From contig CM038923.1 of assembly GCA_021904315.1 (NCBI GenBank), forward strand, positions 7,756,038 to 7,820,037: DNA of 64,000 bases, written 5' to 3'. The notes under the pieces are model-generated. The model saw only the letters and a program-made list of their open reading frames with translations. It did not search any database and was not told the DNA's origin. Below are positions 40,758-51,635 of the stretch, one piece after another. The translations under genes and the position numbers were made by a program. Position 1 is the first letter of the stretch; each line of letters begins with the position of its first letter. The DNA comes from Sphagnum magellanicum. Taxonomy: Eukaryota; Streptophyta; Sphagnopsida; Sphagnales; Sphagnaceae.

Positions 40758-40816
40758 GGGGGGAGAAAAAGGGGGGGGGGGGGTGGTGGTTTAGGGTTTA
40801 GGGTTTTAGCCTTTGA
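40758..40816 (+). repeat. G-tract followed by telomere-type TTTAGGG repeats
   Basis: A run of thirteen G (40771-40783) leads into GGTGGT and then two to three interstitial copies of the plant telomere unit TTTAGGG (about 40790-40810). The combination satisfies the usual G-quadruplex pattern. It is an interstitial tract, not a chromosome end, because genes follow. Confidence 0.75.
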
Positions 40817-40930
40817 GAAACCCATGGCTTGGTTTGTGTTAGAAACACACACAACAACTTAATTTCAGTCTACTAACCTGAAATCCCCCCTCCCCCTCCC
40901 ACAAATAAATCAATATTACAGTTTATTTGG

Positions 40931-41526
40931 TTATTTGTGAACTACCTCCAAACTGGGGCTCCTAGAGAGAGAGAGAGTCCCAGTTTTGCCCAAAATATGA
41001 GACAAAAGAAGAAGTGAGGAAGGAAACAGGGCACAGAAAAGAAAACAAGGGAGGACCAAACTAGTTTTTTTTCTGACCTAAACCCATCATCCTCAAGATA
41101 ATAATTTCCACCCACAATATTGGAATTATTTGTAAAGTACTCAAAACTGGGGCTACAGGGGATCCCAGTTTTTTGTCAAAATTGGGACAACGGACGAGAA
41201 GTTGGGATGAGAACCAGACATGAAAAAAAAAAAAAAACAATGGACCAAACTAGTTTTTTCTCACCTAAATCTCTCCTCGAGGGAATTTCCACCCACAATA
41301 TTGGAGTTATTTGTAAAGGACCCTGAACTGGGGCTACAGGGTCCCAGTTTTTGTCAAAACTAGGGACAAAATTAGAAGTTAGGATGAGAACAGTACCTAC
41401 ACGGAGGGAATAATTTTTTAAAATAATAATAATAATAATAAAACAGGGGACCAAAACTAGTTTTTCTAACCTAAACCCATCATACTCAAGGGGGGGGGAA
41501 TTTCCACCAGCAATATTTGGATTTAT
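40931..41526 (+). repeat. Tandem repeat, 3 units of about 180-216 bp, each with a hairpin
   Basis: Units start at TTATTTGT words at 40931, 41126 and 41307. Shared order: a C/A-rich spacer, AACTGGGGCT, a short spacer, CCCAGTTTT, a G/A-rich segment, GGACCAAACTAGTTTTT or a close variant, CCTAAA, and AATTTCCACC. In every unit AACTGGG pairs with CCCAGTT, while the loop between them differs in sequence and length; unit 1 carries a GA microsatellite there. No shared reading frame is seen. Identity is high enough that the array is moderately young. Confidence 0.85.
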
Positions 41527-42944
41527 TATTGGGCCTGTTTAGCTGTGGCTGGCTGGACTGCTGACTTATATATTCTTCATTAAATCAAGCCTTGTCAGAA
41601 GAAGATTTCTGTAAATCTTTCTGCCCCCCATAATACCAGTTTGATGAAATGGTATTGAATTTCAGTGGCTGGCTGGCTGGCTGGCTTTCTGAATACAAAG
41701 GTGGGGATGGAAAAGGTGTGGGGGGGGGGGGCGGGGGGGTCAAATTAGGGGCCAAATTAGGGACCAAACACAGGGTGAATTTTTAAAAAAGAAAAAGAAA
41801 AATGGATAATTGTATTTAAAAATTTGTATTAAAAATTTTGGACCCTGACTATTAACACCTGGTTCTCATGATGCATTCCGACCTGTCCGTCACTGAAGTT
41901 ATGCCAGCCAGCCAGCCACTTTCTTTTTTCGCTTGTTGGTTCTCTTCCCCCCCCTCTTTTCATTTTTTGCCACTTAATACGAAACACAAACAACCCCAAA
42001 CCCCGCGTGTGTCGGGTTTTGCCAGCTTTTAGTAATGCCAAGGGGCATCCAGTGTCAAGTTCCGTCATAAATTTTTAACATACTCGCTTGTACAAAAATT
42101 GGATACCTTGGCACGAAAGGAAGCTCTGGCAGAATCCGGCAGCATAACAAGTGGGCCTGGGCCTGGCCCTGCTGATGACTTCTTCTGACTTCAACTCCCT
42201 CGCTTCGCTTTGCTTCGCTTTACTTTACTTGACTTTACTTAGTAGAGCGCGTGGAGGTTGGTTTTGCTTGCTCGCGCTGCTGGAGGAGTGTCATCGGCAT
42301 GTACCAACATCACCAACATGGCCCCCAAAAAACCAAAAAAAAAAAAAAACCAAACAATTTCTGGCAATTTTTTCTTAAAAATTTTATTTTGAAAATTTTG
42401 AAATTTAAATTTCATTTCTTGTTGAAATGAAATTTCACCAGCAAAATAAAGGGCTACTTTGGGTTGGGGGGCTGGTTAATTAATTAATTAATTAATATTT
42501 ATTATTATTATTTGCTTAAAAATGGTTAGGATCCTCTTGGAGTTGTCTGACATGACATAGTTATGAATGTGACTCTGCGGTTTCTATTACTTGCTTGAAG
42601 GCAATAAGAGTGAGCAAAAAGCTGGATTTACTAGGGTTTTCTTTTCCATCTTTATTTGGTTTCAATGTATTTGATCTCTTCTGTGTGCATGTAATAATAA
42701 CAATACCCTAATTGGGTTTCCAAAGTTGAACAAAATTCATGGGGGCCATTGCATTGCGGAAGCCACTTAAATTCACAAACAAGCTTTTCAGAAAACTTCC
42801 ATTGAGCCCTCATTAGTACATGACACCTCTTAACCCTCCTAACTCTTCAAGAAAATCAATGAAAGCATTGATGAAAAATCCTGCACTTCTTCTTATGAAG
42901 AGTTTTAGGAGCCATACTCCTTCCTTCCTTCCCTCCCTCCCTCC
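41527..42944. other. Gene-free spacer with simple repeats
   Basis: Contains (GGCT)n near 41665-41685, a long G tract near 41718-41738, and A/T runs. The text around 42130-42310 is of more normal composition but has no sustained open frame. A 20-bp phrase around 42090-42110 (AAAAATTGGATACCTTGG) nearly repeats one at 40026-40044. Confidence 0.5.
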
Positions 42945-42987
42945 TAAACCATAAACCCTAAAATCGTTAAACCCTAAACCCAACCCT
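42945..42987 (-). repeat. Telo-box cluster (AAACCCTA)
   Basis: Three interstitial copies of AAACCCTA or near variants lie within about 40 bp after a (CCTT/CCCT) run. Such telo-boxes are common in plant promoters and UTRs and are also left by repair. No adjacent gene is seen. Confidence 0.7.
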
Positions 42988-43979
42988 ACTAATGAAATTC
43001 ATTGCTGCCAGCTACGACCTCATCTCACCATGTGACGATTGTCATTTTAGGGCTTAACAAAATTTTCCGTCACATAAAAGTACATGCATACGTATTCTTC
43101 AGAATTTCAAGTCATTTCACATGATGGAATCGGATTAGGCTGATTTGTTTACGCACCAGAATTGGCCAATTCAGCCCATTCTCTTATAAGCCACCTTTTG
43201 CTTACTTTTATGCCAGGGAGTGATCGTGCTGGCTTCTGGGGAAGCCCTGGCTGTACATAACTGAGCACTGATTTTACCCCCCCCCCCCCAACAAACGACA
43301 CAAGCCTAACTCGATAAGGTACTTGCACCCAAAAGTATCTATCTACTTCAGTGTTTTCTTTTGTAAACAAATTTTGTTGTTCTTTTGCAGAAAAATAATA
43401 TTAGGGAAATATTATTAGATTATTTTTTTAATGTCAAATTGTACTAAAATTTTCTCTTTTTTTTTAATGGAAAAATTTGTCAATTTTTCAATATCATAAT
43501 TTTTATAAAAAAAAGAAAAAAAAAACCCCCAGATCTTCTACGTCTTCTTCTTACAGCTGGGATCATCCTCATCAGCTATCAAGTCAGAATGGAACTTCTG
43601 TGATACGAAGAAGAAGGACACGAAGACAAAAGTGTGACAAACATGTTTTAAATAGCTCTAGCAAAAAAAAGGTTAAGTTACATGGCTTGGAAAGGGAGTT
43701 AAATGACACACATAAAAATGGATCTGTGCTATGAGTTTAGTCTTGGATTGTGAGTTACTTTTAAACTAGTTTTATTTTGCATCCATCATTGCTTGTCACA
43801 AGAGAAATTCACGTGACAACAACAACAACAAATTTTAACCTTTCACACACGACAATTTAAAAAAAAAAAAAAAAAAAACCCTTTACATGACATGTTTCAC
43901 AAATGATCAACCCATGGCAAAAAAGAAGGGGGAAAAAAAAATAAAGAAAAAAAAAGCACACTTCCTCCCACACAAACAA
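42988..43979. other. Gene-free spacer
   Basis: No gene. Near 43212-43252 the words GCCAGGG and CCCTGGC enclose an inner GGCTTC/GAAGCC pair, a small nested inverted repeat. A poly-A tract lies at about 43858-43878. Confidence 0.45.
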
Positions 43980-43980
43980 A

Positions 43981-44133
43981 CACACACACACACACACACA
44001 CACACAAAACTCACAAAAATGATCATAAATCAAATCACTAATCAAATTCCAAACTAGAGCTAGATCAAAAACTATTGTTGAATACTCATAATAAAAAAAG
44101 CAAATGCATACACATATGTATATTGTACATGTA

Positions 44134-44180
<47 letters not shown>
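43981..44180. repeat. Microsatellites (CA)n, (CATA)n and (AT)n
   Basis: (CA)13 lies at about 43981-44006, (ATAC)n at 44133-44160 and (AT)10 at 44161-44180. They abut the structured island that starts at 44201 and force repetitive Tyr/Ile/Cys text into any frame crossing them. Confidence 0.9.
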
Positions 44181-44181
<1 letters not shown>

Positions 44182-44200
44182 GTATATGTTATAGGTAGAG

Positions 44201-44400
44201 GGTGTCCATGGCTCTTTAGAGAGTTCAGGCCAACACTATTTTGCCACCTGCAATTGCAAGAGAGGTCTCTTCCAGGCTGGCTTGAGGTGTTGTTAGGGGA
44301 CTTAATACTAGAGTCCTTTAACACCAAGTGTGAATGCACCTTTAATTCATCTAACTTTGTGTGTTGACATAATGAAAGCCACATGAAAGGAACCCCATTA
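44201..44400. ncRNA. Candidate structured non-coding RNA island (strand uncertain)
   Basis: This 200-bp stretch is compact, non-repetitive and of balanced composition, set between microsatellites and a C/T-rich tract. It holds four inverted repeats in a row: CTCTTTAGAGAG (44212-44223), TGCAATTGCA (44249-44258), AAGAGAGGTCTCTT (44258-44271) and a 40-nt stem-loop at 44286-44325 whose arms GGTGTT...GGACT and AGTCC...AACACC pair with a small internal asymmetry. The minus strand is also open for about 65 ordinary codons here, so a peptide cannot be excluded. It recalls the conserved region of plant GUT15/CR20-type non-coding RNAs, but that is a vague recollection I cannot verify. It is not any of the standard snRNA, tRNA or miRNA sequences I know. 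Confidence 0.25.
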
Positions 44401-46556
44401 ATGAGTTTTTCCCAATCTTTCTTTTCACCCACTCCAGACCCCTTTTTCTCCTCTCATCAAAGCTCTGCCTCCCTCCCTCCCTCCCTCCTTCCCTCCCTCC
44501 TTCCCTTCCTCTATCTCAGAACCAACAAAGAAGCCTCACACAAGCTTCCTAGCCTGCCAGCCCTCCTCCTCCTCTTCCCTCTTCCCAAGTGTCCCAGTGT
44601 CCACCCATTTGATGAAACCCCTGCCAAACTCCTTTTTTTTTAAGGAAAGAATTATTAGATTAATTTTTAAAAAAAAAAGCATCAATCTCTCTTGTAAATT
44701 CTCTTTGCAAATAAATGTCTTTTTGTTTTGTTTTGTTTTGTTTTTCTTCCCCTCATAGGGTTTAGGGTTTAGGTAAGTAAGTAGGTAGATAGGTAGGTAG
44801 GTAGGTACCCCTTCAATGAAAAGGGCAGATCACTACTGTGATCTGCTGCCCTGCTGCCACATCTCTCTAGTCTCACCTAAATCCTCTGAGGCCAATAACT
44901 GACATGCTTATGTTGATGTTTTGCAGGAGACACCTCATTCCTTCTTTCCTGTCCTTGTGATGTTTTCATTCGTGTCTCACAAGTTTTGTTGTAGTTTTTT
45001 TTTCATTCAACATAATAATAATAAAAATAAATAATTTAAATACTTTTTAATAATTAATAATTTTAATTTTTTAATAATTAAAAAATTATTTTGAGCTTGG
45101 GGAATGTAAGGAAAAAGTTTGGAGTCTAAATATTCTAAATGTCTGCTATCTGCTGGTGCTACACTTAGTGGGAACATGGAAGGGAGGCTGAGCCCTGAGC
45201 TTAAAAAAAAGCTTGTATTTCTTTGCTTGTGTGTACAGGCCTGTTGTATGTGCAATTTTGACCATTAATTTTTGGCTCCTCTTAAGTCCAAATGCTCTAT
45301 TATATTATATTATATTAATTTTTCCCACCACACTCATATGCATGAGTTTTCACTCTTTTTGGTAAATTTTGCATTCAATGAAGAATGGGAAGGGGGGATC
45401 AAATTTTGTGAAAAAAAAAGAAAAATCACAAAAAATTTAAAAGCACAATTTTTTTTGGTAATTACATACATCAATTGCACATACAAAGATGAAAAATTTC
45501 TAATTTTTCAAAACAAATTTCATTTTTGTTTCACAAAAACATTCCTCTTGAAATTATCTACAACTCAATGGACTCCAAGTTTTAGAATGATGAAATTTTA
45601 CACAATTGTTGTTGGCTAGTGGTGACGAGGGGGTTGCAACTCCTTCCTTCCTTTCACATTTGGGGACAATTTTGGTCAAATATCGAGTACGAGTTAAAAG
45701 TTATATGGGAATAAACACACAATTCTTTGGGCTTACTCATAACAACAAAATACATAGGTACATTATTGTCACCTATGGTGGTCTTTAGTAGCTCTTGCCC
45801 ATAACTTCACAATAGGTGCATGATTGGGTTAACTAGGGTGGTCTTGTGCAAATAACACCATACATGATTATAGTTACTTATTTTACTAGGGTGGTCATGG
45901 CCACAACATCCATACATGATTTATTAGGGTTACCCTTTTAGGGGGGGAAGCCATGATGATGTGGCCAAAAGATTTTCACTTCTTTTGTTATGTACATACT
46001 ATGTACATACCTTAATAATAATAATATTATTATTTTTATTATTATTTTTATTAGAGTACCCAAACCCTAAAATAAATAAAAACAACCAAACAAGTGGGCT
46101 CATCCCCTTATATATATAGTGGGGCCACTATAATAGTAAATTTCCTCTTATTGAAAAGTAAGGAAAGAAAAGGCAAAAAATGAAGGAAGAAGGTACCTAC
46201 CTAATTTTTAAAGAAGGTATTTTGTGAGCCAAAGTTCTGAGATTTTATGTTGTAAGTACAATTATTTTTTTTCCATTTTCCAAATTTCTTAGAAATTGTT
46301 GTTTGTTCCCTTTTATATTATTATTATTAATTATTAATTATTATTATTATTTGGGAATGGTTGCTCTTGCATGGTCTGGTAGGTACTTAGTAGGTAGGTA
46401 GAAAGGAAGGTAAGTAGGTAGGTACCTGGTGGTGTTATGACGTGATGACTCCTAGTGTGTAAGTAGTAAGGCTCATGAGCATGCGACAAGCTGCCGTGCT
46501 GTGTGTGCTTGTTGTTATTATAATAAATTTAAAAAAATACTAAATAAAAACATTAT
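44401..46556. other. Gene-free spacer with C/T-rich and A/T-rich tracts
   Basis: A CCTCCCTCC-rich tract lies at about 44465-44515. A (GGTA)n-like run lies at 44774-44808 and a hairpin with GCAGATCAC arms near 44827-44848. A 151-bp GT-AG interval (44774-44925) could be an intron of an untranslated transcript. From 45.27 to 45.8 kb two plus-strand frames lack family features. At 45770-45930 a TAGGGTGGTC phrase recurs loosely. Confidence 0.4.
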
Positions 46557-46660
46557 AACAAACAAACAAACAAACAAATAAACAAACAAAGAAATAAATA
46601 AATAAATAAATAAACAAAAACAAACAAACAAACAAAAGAAATAAATAACTAAATAAATAA
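46557..46660. repeat. (AAAC)n/(AAAT)n microsatellite
   Basis: About 100 bp of AAAC and AAAT units, interrupted twice. No gene content. Confidence 0.9.
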
Positions 46661-46706
46661 TTTTCCTCCTCTCTAGACTCTTTCCCTTTACAAACTCCCT
46701 TTCTTC

Positions 46707-46815
46707 TCATCCTCGTCTTCTTCTTCTTCTTCTCTCCACTTCCCTCATCTCTTGTGCCATCTCCCCCTCCTCCTCCTCCTCCTCATCTTCTTCTTCTTCT
46801 TCTGGTTCTTCTTCT
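46707..46815 (+). repeat. CTT/CTCC pyrimidine tract upstream of the TTL gene
   Basis: Nearly pure pyrimidine run made of CTT and CTC units. C/T-rich stretches are common just upstream of, or inside, plant 5' UTRs, so it may belong to the promoter or leader of the TTL gene. The two strands give spurious Pro/Leu or Lys/Arg frames. Confidence 0.7.
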
Positions 46816-47063
46816 TCTGTTTTATTCCGTCTTTTGCCTTGTGCATTTCCTCCTTTGCCTTCTTCTCCTCTCTCTCTTCCACGGACATCCTTTTCTCTCC
46901 TCTACCACTAAAAAAAAAAAAAACAAAGTTTTGCTTCCTAAAATTGTGAAATCTAGGAACTTTTCGTTGTTGTTGTGATTGTTGTTTGATTTGTTGTTTT
47001 TCAGGTTGTGGATTGTAGTTTGCTGTTGTTGTTGTTGTTTCCAATTCTCCTGTTTTTTGTTTG

Positions 47064-47079
47064 TATATATTTATATATA
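47064..47079 (+). promoter_or_regulatory. Possible TATA box of the TTL gene
   Basis: TATATATTTATATATA lies about 330 bp before the TTL start codon and would place transcription start near 47105-47115, next to the AGTC repeat. It is the only strong TATA-like word close upstream. A start further upstream, in the pyrimidine tract, remains possible. Confidence 0.3.
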
Positions 47080-47291
47080 GCACGAACACCATTGTTGCAC
47101 ACTTGTTGTTGGTGCAGTCAGTCAGTCAGTCAGTTGTGGTTTTGTGTTTGGAGTTGATGATCTGCTGAGTGGAATCGGTTGGTTGGTTGGTTTTTCTTTC
47201 CTTCTTGAGCTGCTGGTGCTGTGGAATGCCAAGGAGATTAGCAGAGGCATCGCATTTTGCAGAATTGATTGCAGGCAAGGAAGGAAAGAAC

Positions 47292-47341
47292 CAGAGACAC
47301 AGAGAGACAGAGAAAAGACGGAGAGAGAGACAGAGACAGAG
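47292..47341 (+). promoter_or_regulatory. GA-rich leader tract of the TTL gene
   Basis: About 50 bp of GAGA/CAGAGA repeats lie 70-115 bp before the TTL start codon. GA repeats are binding sites for plant BBR/BPC GAGA factors, and are typical of 5' UTRs. Function here is inferred. Confidence 0.4.
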
Positions 47342-47407
47342 GTTTTGAGTTCGAGAGCTTTGAGAGACTTGATTTTTGGGAGGGGTGAGAAATCAGATGC
47401 TTGTGAG

Positions 47408-50400
47408 ATGGCTTGTGAAGCCGAGAAGAAACTGGGGCCGAGTTGCTACGAGCTTTACGGAGGGATGATGTTTGGTGGCGGCAAGGTGCATGGGAGTGTT
47501 GCAGGGAAGATCGATAGGTTTCAGGGATGGTCCAGGTTCAATGCCGCCAGTTTGGGGGAGACGCACTGCATTGGGAGCAGCTACAATGCTGCGGCCAAAG
47601 ACGACAAGCAGCAGAAGAAGCTTCATGGCAATGTTGTTCCTGGATCTTCTGTTGTTGAAGAGCTTGGAACTGACAACACAAGTGCGGCGAGTATCAAGTC
47701 TTTCAGAAGCAGCAGCTGCTCTTCCTCCTCTTATCTCTCTGGCAAAGCAACGGCGGCGGCGGCCACGGCAGAGATTATCAAAGGCGGCGCCTCCTCCTCC
47801 TCCACCATCTCCTCCAAGATTCAGAATTCTTCTTCTTCTTCTCTAGGGCAAAGAAGAGGGGGAACTTGTGACATGGGAAGCTTGCAGAATCACAAAGGGC
47901 TTGCTGCTGCTGCTGCAGGAGAGGCATCCAGCTCTGGAAGCGAAAGTGGCAGATCCTCAGCGGGTAGTGACAGTGGTCGCTATTTCTCTACAGGAAGCAG
48001 CAGCTCCAAGGATGCTGCTGCTGCTGCTGGTGTTAATGGGAGAAATCTTCACCACGGGGCCGCCCTTCCGAGTTCTGCATCTCATCTTGGCATCAGTAGC
48101 AGCAGCCCATCCAAGGAAAACAACTCCAAGGATACTGCAAGCACCACCAGTTCCAGCAGCTCCAGTTCCAGCAGGGGAGGAGGATCAGTGGCAGGGAGCC
48201 CCACAGTGGAACGAAGGAGCAGTAGTCGGCAGCAGCATCAGCAGCAGCTTCTTCACACAGGGGGGGGAACAACAACAAGCTCCCTCCTGTCACAAGGAAG
48301 TCCCTGTGCGGCAGCGGCAGCCATGGCAACAACTGGGAGTACCAGCTGTCGCACCTTAGGACCAACAGCTGCAGGAGTGTACACTGGAGGCCTTATCCAT
48401 TCAGGTAGTACCAAACTTGTTGTTGTTGTTGAAGATCTGTCGGGTTGCGGAGCTAGCTTGGTGTTTGTCCTCCTCTGTCCCTGAGCTTCAGATGCTGCTG
48501 CTGCTGCTGCTGCAAGCAGAAAGCAATGTCCAGTTCAAACCCAAATTGAGAAACTTCGTGTTGAGAAACACAACAGATCTGAAACCTGTTTGTTTATGGG
48601 TTTCTTGCAGGAGGGGGAGTTGCGAAAAAGGCAGCTGCCACCACCACCACCTCTGCTGCCGCCAATGGTAGTGAAGCATCTTCAACATTCCCAGCTGCTG
48701 CTGGGAAAGTTAGTGCAAGTAATGGCAAGGTTATGTGTCAAGGAGGAGTAATTTTTAGTGGAAATGGGAGTTGCGGTGGCAGCAACAAAAAAACCGGAGT
48801 GATGATTTCGAGAGCTTCTGCATCTCCTGCAGACATCTCCACCACCTCCTCCTCCTCACATGCTGCTGCTGTAAGAGTGGAAGATGATGATTTTGTCATG
48901 ATGCAGATGATGCTTGCAAGTGTGAATCCAGAGGAGTTGAAAATGTTAGGGAATGAACAGTACAAAAAAGGCAAGTTTGCAGAGGCTCTTGCCTTGTATG
49001 AGAGAGCGATTGTATTGGCACCTGGACAAGCTGCTTATCACAGTAATCGAGCAGCTGCACTTATGGGATTAGGGCGGCTGGCTGAGGCGGTCTGCGAATG
49101 CCAGGAAGCTATCAAGCTTGATCCTACCTACTTCCGTGCCCATCACCGACTTGGATCTTTGTATTTTAGGTGCAAAGAGCAACAACTCGTTGCCATTTTT
49201 CTGCAAATGAATTTGTTGTTGCACTACTACTCCTACTCCTACACCCTTTAGCTTTAAATCCTTGGCTTGTGCTTTCTGTCCTTGAGAGCAAACTTTTGTG
49301 GATGAAACAACAACAATGAGAAACAACAAACTGATTTTGCAGGGTTTGTAAATTGTGCAGGTTAGGGAGATTTGATGGTGCTAGGAACCATTTTAGAATT
49401 GCAGGTCAACAGACAGATCCGAGTGACATGCAGCGGTTGGAGAAAGTTGAGAAACATTTGGCCAAATGTTTGGCAGCTAGGAAATCCTGTGATTGGAACT
49501 CCGTTATAAGAGAGAGTGATGCTGCTGTTGTAGCAGGTGCAGACTGTGCTTCAAAGGTGCGTGAACCAATCAATCCCCTTCACAAATAACTTTCTCGTCT
49601 TTTCTGTGTGCTCTTTAATAGGTGCCGGGAAATAATTTTTATTATCAGGGAGTGATGTGGTGCTTCAATCTCTTTCAATTCTTCCACATTTGTGATAGAT
49701 TTGAGCTCTTCTCCTTGCTGCAGGTATTTGCTTTCAAAGCAGAGGCATTGTTGAAGCTTCATAGACATGAGGAAGCAGACACTGTCGTCTCAGCTGCACA
49801 GAAGGTGGAGACTACATTGAGAAAGTGCAGAAATGTGCCAGCTGATACAACCATGCTTCTTGTGCAATCGGAAATTGATATGGCACTTGGCAGGTCTGTT
49901 TTTAATCTTTTGTGTTGTTCTCCTCTAAGTTCTATCACTCTTCAGAAACAGCCACAACTCAGAATCTTGTTCAAATTCTCTTTTGCTTTTGTTGCTTTTT
50001 GTGGAAACCCATGTAGAGAGAGGCATGCACACATTTGGAAAATTCTGACTCATGCTCGTCTGTGTGCCACACCCCTCCACCCTACATTCTTGACACAGAT
50101 TTGAAGCAGCAGTGATTGCAGCAGAGAATGCAGCACATGTTGATCCAAAGAACATGGAGGTGATGCTAAAACTGCAAAAGGCACGAGCGGTTGCATCTGC
50201 TAGAACACTTGGCAATGACTTGTATAAAGCAGGCAAGATGTTAGAGGCATCCGTGGCATACAGTGAAGGGCTCCAGTATGATCCAATAAATGCTATTTTG
50301 CTCTGTAATCGGGCAGCTTGCAGGTGCGATTTTGCCTCCTTTCTTGCAAACCTGTTTCTGATTTTAGTGTGCTTGGTGTGATGTGATTGGGATCGAGAAC

Positions 50401-51534
50401 TAACTTTTGAAAAGAAAAATAAATCCTTCTGAAACTAATTTTCTCTCTTATCAACATTTGGGCTTTCAGGTCAAAATTAGGTCATTTTGAAAAAGCTGTA
50501 GAAGATTGCAACGCAGCCTTGGAGGCACAGCCACGGTACATGAAAGCTCTTTTGCGACGTGCGGATTCTAATTTTAAGGTAATAATGTCAACAGGGTGTG
50601 TGGGTGCATGTCATGGAACCCTCTCTAAAATTTTGTTGTCTCATGTGCTCCTAGTCTCTCTGTCTATCTGAGGAGGCTCCAGTTGTTTCACCTCATGAGG
50701 GTTGTGGGTTTTCTCGCAGATGGAGCGGTGGGACAAGGCATTGAAGGATTATGAGAGCCTCAGGAAAGACATGCCTGGCAATGTGGATATTGCAAAGGCA
50801 CTCTTTGAGGTTCAAATTGCATTGAAAAAATCAAGGGGTGAAGAAACAGATGATATGCACTTTGGTGGTGTGGTCGAAGATGTCTGCACCAACGAGCAAT
50901 TGAGACATGCCATTTCACTGCAAGGTAGGTAGGAGTCTGTAATTGTTTTTTAGCAAAGTAGGTAGGGGTCTCCAAGTGGGCAAATTATGATCATTTGCCA
51001 TTCTGCTTTCACTTTTTGGAGAATCCTGCTACAATGCACTCTCAATCCTGTTGAGACTGCTCAGTAACTGTTGTAACGCCGCCACCACCCCATGGCTTTT
51101 GTACTACTACAGGAATGGCAGTTGTACAATTCAACACAATATGGAGTGAACAGTGTAGACAAATGGCATCATTTGTTGAGCAGCTCTCCAAACTGAATCC
51201 CACTGTCAACTTTGTCAAGGTGCCTGATGAACAAAACCCACCTCCATGATGGTTCATTTTTATCAGTGTTTTTGTGGTGCAAATCAGCCTGGATACCTGG
51301 AGACATTGCCGTGATTGTTTGATTTCAAGTTGGAGGCTGATCAATTTGTTGTGGGTCTGAAATGAATGTTGTTGCGTACAGGTGGATGTTGAGGAAAGTC
51401 CATATTTGGCAAAGGCAGAAAATGTCAAGTTTGTTCCAACATTCAAAATTTACAAAAATGGATTCAAGGTGAAGGAGTTGCTTGGGCCATCACAGCAAGC
51501 TCTGGAAATTGCTATCGGCCACTTTAGTCTCTAG
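47408..51534 (+). CDS. TPR repeat-containing thioredoxin-like protein (TTL family), 906 aa
   Basis: Nine coding exons: 47408-48404, 48611-49169, 49361-49556, 49724-49893, 50099-50323, 50470-50578, 50720-50924, 51113-51219 and 51382-51534, all GT-AG and in frame. The start is the first in-frame ATG and has G at -3 and +4. Residues about 60-435 are disordered Ser/Ala/Gly-rich text with poly-Ser and poly-Ala. TPRs begin at [15 protein letters not shown] (about 439-520); a further set follows at about 640-800, including [13 protein letters not shown]. The C-terminus (about 820-906) is a thioredoxin fold with cis-Pro in FVPTF (P875). The usual WCGPC is W831-S-E-Q-C835, so it cannot act as a normal dithiol reductase. 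In Arabidopsis, TTL proteins are cytosolic scaffolds in osmotic stress and brassinosteroid signalling. Family members are about 700 residues, so this N-terminus is unusually long. Confidence 0.92.
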
Positions 51535-51635
51535 GTAACTAGTACCAACCATCCATGTCCCCCCTCCTCTCCCCGCCCCATTTTTTAGAGAAATCTAGAT
51601 CAAAATGCACAGCTTTTATTTGCTTTTTCCCAGCA

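Noticed and set aside
43857-44432. 191-codon minus-strand frame
   Set aside because: Most of it is poly-Phe, Cys-Val and Tyr-Ile/Tyr-Met-Cys-Val text forced by poly-A, (CA)n, (CATA)n and (AT)n repeats. Only the part over 44201-44420 is ordinary sequence, and it is reported as a possible RNA or peptide island.
46745-47092. Lys/Arg-rich and Pro/Leu-rich frames on opposite strands
   Set aside because: Produced by the CTT/CTC pyrimidine tract upstream of the TTL gene.
47472-48365. Alternative frames inside TTL exon 1, up to 163 codons
   Set aside because: GCN and AGC-type codon repeats keep all frames open. Only the first frame joins in phase, by GT-AG introns, to the TPR and thioredoxin-like exons.
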